DNA of 64,000 bases from Sphagnum magellanicum (taxonomy: Eukaryota > Streptophyta > Sphagnopsida > Sphagnales > Sphagnaceae): the NCBI GenBank assembly GCA_021904315.1, contig CM038918.1, forward strand, positions 14,275,349 through 14,339,348, written 5' to 3'. Of the stretch, positions 1-10,690 are shown piece by piece. Numbering within the stretch: the stretch's first letter is position 1; the number at the start of each line of letters is the position of its first letter. The notes beneath the pieces were generated by a model, which was not told the origin of the DNA, ran no database searches, and worked only from the letters and a program-made list of their open reading frames with translations. A program made the position numbers and the translations under genes.

Positions 1-1160
1 ACTGGGTAAAATATGAAAAGCAAACTACAGATAATTTTTTTTTTCAAACACCTTGCCCTTTGCTAAGGATAAATTCTGTTAGATAAGGTGCCCTCCAAAT
101 AAACAAAATTTTTATGCCAGTATTTTACCAAGGACTTAAATCTTTTCTTTCTCCATTTCTATTTTTCTCTTGGTGAAGTATTGCAATAGAGTTTGGAATG
201 TTTATAGTCCAAAAGATTGCATCTTATTGCTATCACTATGTAACTTGTGAGTTGTTATTGATCGAGGCTATTTGGGTCCATATATATATCATCACCCTTG
301 ATCCCATCTTGGTTTGTATCATTGGCATCAAGCATGTTAGGAAAATTTTGGTTAATACCCAATTCATCATCATGAACATTTGTATCAAAAGATACATTAG
401 GGGGATTGGGCACCTCTAGTGGCCATTGGGATCAAAAGGCTTCAAATGGATTGCTAAGGGGTTGGGTTTGATTGACCATGGAATTCTGTGTATTTTTTTT
501 GGTGTGCTTTGTGCAAGTGAGTTCATTGGTATTGTTGATTAATCCATATTGACACCTAAAGTCACCTTGGCCTAAACCATTAGGGCTATGTACAATTGCA
601 CACATTATGTTTGAAATCTAATGTTTCATAATAGTTAGATTGATGTTAGTGAATCATGATTTCATACACTAGTTCATACATGTACTAAAATGGGCCACAT
701 TGTTTTTTACATGTTAATTGACTACCAAATAGATTTAGTTGTTTACTTTACAATGCTTTGACCCTTTTGTCAATTACTAGTCATGAGTTTTATGTTTGTG
801 GGTTGAAGTCATTGTTGTGTCCAAAATCACCTAAAGTTCATATAAACAAAAAATTTCAAAAATGAATTTTGAACAATTGAAAATAAAATATTGTAATTTT
901 AGTTTTTACTAGTCACAATTAATCTTCTCTAGGAATTTATAATTATGGGGATTTTTTTTAAAAATGATTATTATTCCCACCTTAATGAACTGAAAAGTTA
1001 TATTTTCAATTGTTAATATCCTTTGTTATAATTAAATGTGTTTCTTGTTTGATGGAAGTAAGGACCCAAAATCCATAAACTTGTAATTATGAAAAGGTCA
1101 TTGACAAGCTTTACAAGGAAATTATTAGTTGAAAGGAAAGTAAAGGTCATGAAGAAATAA
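1..1160. other. AT-rich intergenic DNA, nothing supported
   Basis: No gene, RNA or defined element seen. Short frames here lack any domain. Confidence 0.6.
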
Positions 1161-1470
1161 CAAGGGGTGTGTCACATTGTGGCCTTGCCATTTACATTAA
1201 AAGTATCTTAAGGCAAGAGAAGAATTACGAAAATTCAAATATTTCACCGTGCGAAAATGTAATCTTCAAAAAAAATCCTCTGAAGAAACCAAAATCCTTC
1301 AAGATATCATACCTCAATAACTAATCTCAAGTTTCAACACAAGCCAAAATATCATCTTTCAAAAATCCTCATATAAAAATAGACCTACTACCTAGGGGGC
1401 CAAAATCCATTAAGCTACTATACTCTGTAATGAATCTAAACACAATATCCTTGCCTTGGTAGGCAAGGCC
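1161..1470 (-). repeat. Dispersed repeat E, copy 1
   Basis: On the minus strand it reads TTGCCTTGGTAGGC-like ends, GTTTAGATTCATTACAGAG, CTTAATGGATTTTGGCCCCC, ATATGAGGATTTTTGAAAGA, GGTGAAATATTTGAATTTTC and finally GTGTGACACACCCCTTG. The same order occurs at 34699-35030 and 36918-37235 on the plus strand. It may be a solo LTR or a miniature LTR element, but the ends are not proved. Confidence 0.75.
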
Positions 1471-3409
1471 AACAAAAGGATCATAGCTGCATGTGTATAG
1501 TACGTGGATAGGTATCAAAAGCCCCAAGTCTGAACTAAATGTATAAATTTGCCAGTTCAAATGTCACAATAAAATATGTCAAGTATGAAATTCAACAACA
1601 TTTTATGTGCATAATTCAATAGGATTCCAAATTGACTCCAAGGAAGGTCATATTTTGTTGGCTCTGCCTGTAAGGAAGACACTACCTAGTAAGAAGGAAT
1701 GATGTAGTTTTCATTTGCAATGTTCACCAGTTGTGACTCTATGGACAACAACTGTGAATTCATTTTTTGGGAACTTCATGGAACATTTGCATGTTGCTGG
1801 TTTGAAGTTTGAACTTGCCAAAAAGGGGCAATCTGCAAGCATTTTTTTGGGGGTAGGGTTAGGGTTAGCATTCTTGGTGTTGGGTTCTTGAGATATGATT
1901 CCTAGTGTTCACAATTGGGATGTCTCAATAATTCTTAAGATTGTCACTTTTCAAAATGTGATGTGCATCACAAATGAGTAAATAAGAAGGCTTTGTATTT
2001 TGCTTGTATTTACAGAATTCGTTAAATTAGTGCTGGTGATTTTGTCTTCTTATGATCTTGAGAATTCTGAATGTTACTAGTCCCTGCAGATGAAAACCTG
2101 TTTGAGGCAGCAGCAGTATGTCATATTATGTGCTTTGGAGAATCAAGGATCCAATGAATGTTCAGGAGGAGGCCATGTGCAGGAGTGATGCTGGGTGATG
2201 ATGATGAGACTTGCACAATTTTACAAAAGGAATGTGGACTTCTTGGTCAGAGCTGTAGGTGTTGCAAGCTGTGGCTCAGCGTGAGGTTCCGGATCTTCAA
2301 ATGTCAAAATCCAATACTTGCAACTCAGCAAAAGTGCAGGTTTTTCTTTACACAAAATCTTGCCCTATGCATGAACAAGAAATTGACAGGAAGATTGGTG
2401 GAGATTTTTGAATTTCAAATGGGAATTCACATCTTGTCAAAACTAAAGTCTACTACAATTCTGAGCATGACATGTTTGAGGTTTCAATCCTGCAATGTAG
2501 AGTGTGAGGTTTTATAATTTCACTCACCAATTTCATATTTAGTCTACTGGATGTGTGGGTGGTTTTGATACTGTGATTAGTATTTTGGTGCATACCAGTC
2601 TATGAACACAAAAACTTAGTATGTTTGTGTCAACCCTAAACCCTCATTCTCCCTCAGTAGCTCAATGTGCTTTCCAACTTATCGGTACGTAGTTTGAAAA
2701 TTCTTTGGAGAATGAGAGTTTTAGCAGGAGTGCAGTCTGTGGATCTTATTTGAATGTGATGTCCTTTGTGCAATTTCCCATTTTGATACGGCACATTTGC
2801 TTGCTCATTATGAACTGGGTTGCTTGGTACAAAGAGTCTTTCACAGTCTTTGGGTTTACATTGTAACAGATTGAGACAGATAGGTAGGTGCACCTCATTT
2901 ATACTCTTCAAATTGCTGATATCTGGAATGGTGGTCTCTCTGCAGCAAGCAACACGGGAGTTTTCAGGTTCTGTCTAGGTGTTGAGAGAGAGAGCAATCA
3001 AAACAATTCTGGGGACCTACCCAGAAATTTTCTTTTGCTACAATGATTCTATAATACCTGAATTGCTGCAATGCTATAACTGTTGTTGAGATCATCAGTT
3101 TAGAATGCACTGAAATACTACATTTGTTGTTGTATAGAGCAGAAGCAACATTGCAAGGGATAATATACAGCGATTATCATATAATGCAACCAAAGCAAGT
3201 TTCAGCTTCAATTGCAAATCACAGATCTGTAGACCTCTTCCCCAACATGCACATTACTAGAATGCAGATGCAGCAAGTGGGTCTTCCATTCCTGATACAT
3301 ATAATGTGTTAACCCGGAATGGTTGAATGGGTTACATCCAAAGGGGGCGTGAAGGTACATGCCAGTGCTGGGTGAGTATTGACTTTTGAACATACGAGCC
3401 CAGTACGGT
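1471..3409. other. Intergenic DNA, nothing firmly supported
   Basis: The 119-codon frame at 2158-2517 has unbiased composition and no recognisable motif, so it is not called. Two TTAGGG units near 1857-1870 are too few to be an interstitial telomere. Confidence 0.55.
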
Positions 3410-3800
3410 TATCAAATCTATCTATGAAGGAAGGTAGTTTGTTTGATTTGTTTTGTTTGTCACTTTGAGATCTCCCAAACCACAGCACCTCTTGCCATTC
3501 TCTTGGTATCATTGGAAAGCTCTCAATGAGTAGGGGTGCATTGATTTGGTTTCACAATGTTTCAACCTACTACGATGGAGATTCAGTTATTGAATATTGA
3601 ACATTTCTTCACTGAAAGTTCATTTAAATGAAAACTAAAAATTATAGGGAAGTTTGGGCATGCTCTTGATATTGTTGGAAAGCCCTTGATGAGCGGGATC
3701 TAATGAAGGTGATTTGGAAATTTTTAGACTTAAAGGTGCAAGAGATATTGAATTTTGAGTAGTCTTTATTAATGAAAGCCAAGAAGGTTTCATACGGTGT
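3410..3800 (+). repeat. Dispersed ~430-bp repeat D, copy 1
   Basis: Begins at ATCTATCTATGAAGGAAGG and follows the family order, including GGAAAGCTCTCAATGAGTAG and GTTGGAAAGCCCTTGATGAG. The 3' end becomes unclear after about 3800. Confidence 0.65.
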
Positions 3801-3984
3801 TTTTCATTTCCACATACTTTGGTAAAACGACACATAAAAAAAAAAATTGGGTCTACAAGTGAATGGGTTGGCACCAATGTTGTGTGGTTCTTGGGATTTT
3901 ATTAATAACCTCCAGATCTGGTTGTTTTTTTTTTAATAAAAAAAACCATATAATTTATTTATATAATTTAATTCTAATCATGAT

Positions 3985-4200
3985 CAGAAATCAAAAGAGA
4001 CTGTGGTTTCAGTTTGTTTGAATAATTTCGGAGTTGAAAAAACCTCTAGTTCCAAGTTTTTGAAATTTTTCAAAGAACTGGTAGTGTCACAAAAGAGCTG
4101 GCAAAACAATTGGTGGTTAAAGGTGGGGTTCTTTGATATTTCAGAACCCTGGCTAAGGGTCAGAACCAGTTCTATGGTATTTCTGAGAACCACTGATAAG
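3985..4200. repeat. hAT-like subterminal repeat fragment
   Basis: Contains TTTTTCAAAGAACTGGTAG, GTTCTTTGATATTTCAGAAC and TGAGAACCACTG, the same vocabulary as 17.1-18.1 kb. It abuts MITE A copy 1. No paired ends. Confidence 0.4.
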
Positions 4201-4213
4201 GGTCCATATACCC

Positions 4214-4573
4214 GGCCACACTGAACTTGCACCCACCAGTGCATCATCCACTGGATGCCTGTTATGATTCAGTTGTGGATGATCCTCAACTGAGTTACTA
4301 CCTGGTTTCATCTTGGTAACCCATTCAATAAGAAGTAGGTCTAACATATAGACAGGTAGGTTAAAAAAATAGGGGACTACTAAGTAAGTAGATAGTTTAT
4401 ACCTGGTAGGTAGGGGCTGTTTTTACTACCTACTTAGTTGGTAGGTAGTAAATAAAGCAACTGAGCTAACCACCATGGTTAGCTAGGGAACTGGAACCCA
4501 AAACAAAACTGTTTCCTGATCACATATCATCCATCCTTGATGGTGCACTGGTGGGTGCTGGTTCAATGTGGCC
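4214..4573. mobile_element. Mutator-like MITE A, copy 1, with perfect 9-bp target duplication
   Basis: 360 bp starting GGCCACACTGAACTTGCACC and ending GGTTCAATGTGGCC, with inverted ends of about 32 bp that include CACCCACCAGTGCA. It is flanked on both sides by CATATACCC (4205-4213 and 4574-4582). Long inverted ends and a 9-bp duplication point to the Mutator (MULE) superfamily. No coding sequence; the interior has TAGGTAG-rich stretches and a second inverted repeat around TAACCACCATGGTTAGCTA. Confidence 0.85.
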
Positions 4574-4914
4574 CATATACCCTACCCTTATTTGCCAGTT
4601 CTTTCTTCAGACAAGAGAACTGGCTAATTGGGGCCAGAGTGAACCAGCCCTCATGACTACACCAGTTGGCCATTCTGTCCATAGGATGGGCTGGATGATT
4701 TGTCTCTTTTTCATCCATCTCTTTACATTCCGTTAACCAACATTCTACCACAGTCAATCTTTTTTGGCTGTTGACCTCTGACCTTTTTTTTTTGTTCCCA
4801 AATTTTTCCCAACCCTGACCTCCATACTACCCACCCACCTAGCTACCCTATTGACCTAAATCTTAGCCCCGCCTACAAACTAACAACTAATCTGTTACTT
4901 ATTTTGAAAAAACT

Positions 4915-5240
4915 CTCCTCTTGGTTAAACTTCTATTTTTTCTTTGCTAAACTTATAGTTCTTCTTAGTTAAACTTCTCTCTCTTGGCAAAACCTATATA
5001 TCTTATTGGCTAAATTTTTATCCCTTGATGAAACCTATATTTCTTCTTGGTTAAACTTATATTTCTTCTTGGCGAAACTTTTATCTCTTGGCTAAACCTA
5101 TATATCTTATTAACTAAATTTCTATCTCTTGGCTAAACCTATATATCTTACTAGCTAAACTTCTATCTCTTGACTAAACTTATATATATTTTTGGTTAAA
5201 CTTATATCTCTTGATTAAAATAATATTTCTTCTTGATTCA
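4915..5240. repeat. Degenerate minisatellite, about 24-bp unit
   Basis: About 13 imperfect units such as CTTGGCTAAACCTATATATC and CTTCTTGGTTAAACTTATAT. The core GGCTAAAC/GGTTAAAC recurs every 22-26 bp. Non-coding. Confidence 0.8.
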
Positions 5241-7234
5241 GAGAATGTGTTAACCTTATTAGATGAAACTTAACACAAAAAAAATAAAAATTAGATTCTA
5301 ATTAAAAGATGCAAACAATGTAAAAAAAACAGTTTAAGTATGGAAACATACTATCCATGAATGATTTCAAAATTGTGATACTTGGATATTGCATCCATTT
5401 CTTTGGTTTGGTTGTGCTTATTGGACTCTAATGTCCAATCCTAAGCGCCCCATGCAACTTCAATAGGTTTTGCATAGGCAACTTTGCTTGGCCGAATTGC
5501 TTTAACAAGGTTATCATCCTTTTCAAGGTGTGCCCATGCACTTTGTGAAATGAACCCCACCCCCCATGCCAAAATCCCAATGATGCCAAATAAGATTCCG
5601 GAGGCTAAATGTACCAACAAAGGCTGCCTAACCTATTCGATTTGTTGCACTTGGGTTTGAAATTCATCCCACTTTAATTTTACTTTTTTCTTCATTAAAT
5701 CAAAGGCCATTTTTTCATTTGGCTTTTGCCTTGCATGCAAGTTGTTCAAAATATGTGCATTCATAGAACCATGGTCTTGTTGCCTAGGCCTTTGAGGATG
5801 AATAGATGGATGTCTTAATCTCCCAATTTGCATTCAAAGGGAGTGTGTTTGCTCCAAGTGCTTGCAGAATAACCATTTCGCCACATAAAAACTAGTGCAT
5901 GCATCCACCTTGCAACACCATTTTGAGATTTTATGAGCCTATTAATTATCTTCCATTGCATCTCCATGCTCATCTCGAATTGGAGAATGAACCTTTTGAG
6001 GTGCAAGATTTAGTATAATTGATGATGTTATTTCACTAAATCAATGTACATAGTGCAAAATTGCACCTAGGCCAACCACCATAATGATGAAACAATGAAG
6101 GTATTGCATTAAATCATAATCTTAAATAAAAAAAGATCAAAGTATTGTGAATAAAAAACTAAGGTAATATTCTATTACGTGAAAGAAACTTGATTCGAAC
6201 ATGCAAAAGTAAGGATGGGTTTTGATGTGACCATATGCAAATTCAAATTACACCTTTCATGACATATATTGAGAAGGCAGGACCGTGTATATTATAATTG
6301 CTTGTTCTTCAATTGTATTTGACACCTTTTGTGCCTTTCATGCACATTTCCTCCAAGGAACCATCCTAAAATGAAATTTCAAATTTTGTTTTAGAAAAAA
6401 CTAAAAGACCTTAAAAGGAAAAAAATTATCAATTTTTTAAATCATTAAAATAACTTTTTTTAAAATTAAAATTGATTAATATAATATTCTTATACTATTA
6501 TACTTTATTTCTATGATAATTAATTACTTATATTAACTATATGGGTCAAAGTAAGATAAAATAGATAAAAAAAGTAGACATCTTTAGTTCAACCTTGTGC
6601 CGCTCATATGACTACCATAAAGTACCATCAAATTAGGTGAAAATATGTGTCAAGTAGCATTGGTTTGCTCTATTAACTTTATATGAATCTAATTCTTTAA
6701 AAAAAAAAAAAAAAGATAGAAAAAAAATTGAAATCAATTGAAAAAATGTGTTTAGACCTACTTTTTGTTTAGAAAAATTAATGAATTTGATATGTAATAA
6801 GTTAGGAAATGAAGATTAACATATGTTTTAGCAAGTCATTGAAAAAAAATCTATTTCCTTTTTGTAAGAACTTATTTTCACATACTTGAAACCAAAAGCA
6901 CATAATGAAAAATAGACGTTAAAAGCTACTTACATTTTGAAAAACCTACTTAAAGCGTACTTTTACAATTTGAAAAAATCAATGCACATTAATGTAACAT
7001 ATATTATATTGAATCATTGAATCGAAAACATTCAATGTTCCACAATTCTATAATGGAATTTGTTGTTATTTTAAATCTATTTGTTCTAATTTTAACAAGG
7101 TAATCAAGTTGTTCACTTTATTTTGCTTACACCCATATTGATTATTTTAAATTATTTAAAATTTAAAAATATTGAATTTTTAAATTAATTAATAGATTAA
7201 CACGTGTTGCCTACTTGTTCAACAATGAAAAAAA
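5241..7234. other. AT-rich intergenic DNA, nothing supported
   Basis: Long A and T runs and no stable open frame. No repeat family that recurs elsewhere in the window was noticed. Confidence 0.55.
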
Positions 7235-8610
7235 AACAACAACGAGCTTTGCGAGCTCATCATTGTCTTTTGCCTCAATGCAACCAAAGAAAAAGACAAC
7301 AACAAGCCTAGTTGGCTCATCATCATTTATAACTAATGAACATAAAAGAAGATGACGGTTCATCATCATCTTCTGCTACAATGCAACAAAAAAATATTTT
7401 AGAAGATAATGACAAGCCAAGCTCATCATTGTTTTTTATTACACAAAAAAAACACAAGTGACAACAAGCTTGGGCTAGCTCATTATCATTTGCACCTTAT
7501 CTCAAAAAATATAAATGATGGTGAGCCATTGGTTCATCATCATCCATAGCCCATTTTTAAAAAAACATAGAAGATGATGAGTTTCACTAGTTCGTTGTCG
7601 ATTACAATCCATCAAAAGAAGAGAAGATGATGACAAGCTTGGTCAACTCATTATTGTCTTCTGCAACAGTAGAAAAAAATAAAAAAAGATGATTAGTTTG
7701 GTTGGTTCATTGTCATTTTCTATGGAATCTACAAGGAATGAAGATGACAAGGAACTTGAATCGTCGTCATCTTCTAAATGCATGAACAAAAAAGAAGACA
7801 ATGATGAGTTGGGTTGAATTATCATCATCTTTTGAATGCATGAACAAAACAAGAAGACAACGATGAATCGGGTTGGTTTGTTATCGTCTACATGACATCA
7901 ACAGCACAACAAAAAATGACAAGTAGTTTGCATGGGCTCATCATCATCTACATGACATGAACAACACAACAAAAGATGACAACAAGTTGGGTTGGTTCAT
8001 CGTTGTCTAGATAACATCAACAACACAACAAAAAATGACAACAAGTAGCTTGCATGGGCTCATCGTCATCTACGTGACATGAACAACACAACAAAAGACG
8101 ACGACAAGCAGCTTGCATGGGTTCATCATTATTTTCTGTTTGTAAAAGCTCACAAAGAAGATGATGAGTGTAGGCTTGTTGTCATCTTTTGTAGGTGTGC
8201 ATAACAAACTTGTTATTTTTTTCTATAGATGCACATAAACAAAAAAATGAAGACAATGACGAGCGCATGCTTGTCATCGTTTTATGTTTGTAGAAGCCCC
8301 AAAAAAAGACGATGATGAACTTACATTCATCATCGTCGTTTATAGATGCACAAAAACAAAAAAAGAATATGACAATGAGCGTTAGCTTATCGTCATCTTT
8401 TGTAGATGCACAAAAACAAAAAAATAGGACAATAATGAATGTAGGTTCGTTGTTGTCTTTTATTTATAGAAGTTTAGAAAAAAAAAAGAAGACAATAATG
8501 AACTTGTTTTCATCTTTTATAAATGCCCATAAAGAAGATGACAACAATTTGTCATCTTCTATAGATGCATAGAAAGAAAAAAAAAAGACGAGCCATTATC
8601 TTCTATAGAT
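7235..8610. repeat. Minisatellite of about 23 units, each an imperfect palindrome
   Basis: Units begin roughly every 55-62 bp (for example at 7571, 7625, 7686, 7741, 7796, 7856, 7917, 7975, 8036, 8098). Each has a left arm like GATGATGACAA and a right arm like TTGTCATCATC around a 6-12 bp centre such as GCTTGGTTGG, separated by an A-rich spacer that often includes ACAAAAAAAGAA. The arms change together so that the inverted repeat is largely kept. The open frame at 8312-8572 is a by-product. Confidence 0.85.
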
Positions 8611-8675
8611 GTATAAAAAGAAATGTAACAATAACAAATTTAAGTGCAAATGAAAGAACCTTCACACCTTTATGC

Positions 8676-8757
8676 AACAACAATGTTCACACGTAACAAT
8701 AATGTTCGCATGTAACAACAATGCTCACATGTGATAGCAACAACATTCGAAAGTAGC
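8676..8757. repeat. Short tandem repeat, about 21-bp unit
   Basis: Roughly four imperfect units of ACAATGTTCACATGTAACA type lie between the palindromic minisatellite and the solo LTR-like element. Confidence 0.65.
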
Positions 8758-8836
8758 CCCCAATTCTAAAGTTGTTTCATAGCTCAACACATCATTATGA
8801 GAGCTTGGAGAAACTTGTAGAAGCATTGATGGCAGA

Positions 8837-9729
8837 TGTCGCAACCCTAGCCTTGGGCTCGTGACCAAAGCAAAGGTTGGCAAAGGTGCGAGCCAAGAAT
8901 GAAGCCCAAGAGTTACATTTCATGTTCCCGGGAGTGTAGGAATGAACCCCCATAATCCCAAGTGAGCTCCCACTTTGGGAGTTGGTCCCAATAAACTTCC
9001 AAATTTTTAAATGGCAATTGCAAGGGTCAAAACTCATTGGATTGAAGAGTTCCTTATATTGTTGGAAAGCTCTTGGGACTTAGATGTCTAAAATGAGGTC
9101 GCATGACCCAATTGGGCACTTAAAACATAAGTTATGGCCAAAAAAAGGGGTCAAAAGTCAAATTGCCAATTTGATTCTCGACCACTAAAAGTCAGGAATC
9201 GCCTTGATTTCTTTGCATGTAGGTTGCATGCCACATACTATTGAAAATATCTCAATGAGGGCTGTAACTTTACTTTAAACCTCACCCCAATCAGAGGTCT
9301 ACGCACAAAGTTATGGGCTTTTAAAGTCGCGGGAGTTTCAATTTTGGGACTTCAAATTGGGAGTCTTGGGACAAAATGACATTTGGGTGCTGGCCCTTTG
9401 GCCATGCATAGATAATACTATTAGGGGGAAGGTGGTGGCTTCCCCCAAGTCCGGGCCATGGTGAGTCTTGGGAATATGTGTTTGCCCGTGGCTTGTCCGT
9501 GCACCAAAGGTGCTCTAACTACACATTAATTAACTTGTTGTTTGGGTTTGTACAGGTCCGTGTGAGTAATTGTTTTGCTTGTCACTCTTCCTAATCCCCA
9601 TCCCAAAGCTTCAGCACACCCCTCTACCCCAAAGTGTTACAAGCTAGGACGTGTGCTTGAATTCCTTATCCTTTTGCCATTTTCACCTTAGACTCACATT
9701 TGAGTCTATCAAGGAGCTTGGGAGTGCAT
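8837..9729 (+). mobile_element. Solo-LTR-like fossil related to the one at 24.6-25.4 kb
   Basis: This stretch is similar along its length to the solo LTR at 24573-25391, in the opposite orientation. Shared landmarks include the TGTC-CAACCCTA start, CAAATTGCCAATTTGATTC and its neighbours, CCCCAATCAGAGGTCT-like text, GGGGGAAGGTGATGGCTTCC-like text and CTTGTCACTCTTCCTA. The right end is near GGGAGTGCA. I could not find a convincing target duplication, and the two copies differ a great deal, so this insertion looks old. Confidence 0.7.
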
Positions 9730-10259
9730 GGAAAGAAGGTGTTTCATCAAACATAAATTTAAATGAAAACATGGACATAAAAAATAATTAATAATTTTAT
9801 GCAGCACACGTTCATGCAACAACAACGACCCCACACAATAACAACACCTTCGAGTTTTTGTTTAATTCCCATGCAACAACAATGCCTCCTAATTTTGGCC
9901 TTGAATTTGAAGAGACCTGCAATAGTAGTAATGGCAGAAGCCCATGTCTTTGTGGGAGTAGTGATGATAATGGCAAAAAAAAAAAAATGTTTGAAAAACA
10001 ATTAATGGTATGTCTATGAACAAGCGGGGGTAGGTGGACAAAATGGGTGGACAAGGTAGTTGGGTGAGCAAGGTAAGGTAGGTATGTGGGTGAAAATGAA
10101 AATGAATATTTTTTGGATAGGCAATTTGTTTTTTGGACTAAACCCTTTTTTATGATGAGAGGTTCGAATGGAATTGGTGCAATCATGGGGGCTGGGTCAA
10201 TCTGGCCGTTAATTGGGGTTGGCAATTGGCATTACATACTGTTAAATAAATTGTTCTAG
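9730..10259. other. Intergenic DNA with CAACAACAA-rich patch
   Basis: Around 9800-9880 the words ATGCAACAACAA recur, resembling a decayed minisatellite. The minus-strand frame 9812-10225 has low-complexity composition and is not called. Confidence 0.5.
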
Positions 10260-10690
10260 TGTGGCTTGTGCTATCGGCCTAAGTGTTACCACATCCTCAA
10301 CCGAGTTTTTTGGAATTTATTAAAATTTTCAACAATAGAAATTACTTAAAAATCAATATCTCCCACATTCTGAATCCAAATCTTACCAAATAAATTCCAT
10401 TAAATTTTATTCATCAATATTTTTCCAACAACACCAAAGGCACATTCCAATTCCTCTGAAATTTTCAGCTACAATTTAATTTAATTTTCAGTGAAGAAAT
10501 CATTTAATATTCAATAACTTTTGCACCACAAGTCCAACCATCATGGAAACAAGCCCATGCACCCCTCCTTGTCAAAAGCTTTTCTTCACAAACATTAAGA
10601 ACACAATTTGAAGCATCCCAGTTTGGTTGATCTCATAACCACAAAACAAAACAAACTACCTTCCTTCATAGATAGATAGGGGAAGGCATT
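10260..10690 (-). repeat. Dispersed ~430-bp repeat D, copy 2
   Basis: Reverse-complement relative of 46725-47150, from GTGTTACCACATCCTCAACC to CTACCTTCCTTCATAGATAG. Non-coding. Confidence 0.7.

Noticed and set aside
1855-1872. GGGTTAGGGTTAGC, telomere-like
   Set aside because: Only two units, and plant telomeres are normally TTTAGGG.
2158-2517. 119-codon open frame on the plus strand
   Set aside because: Stop-poor by chance in a less AT-rich stretch; Cys-rich start but no spaced motif or recognisable domain.
7235-8757. CRISPR-like spaced repeats
   Set aside because: The units are diverged, with variable spacing and no constant repeat, and the window is eukaryotic; it is a minisatellite.
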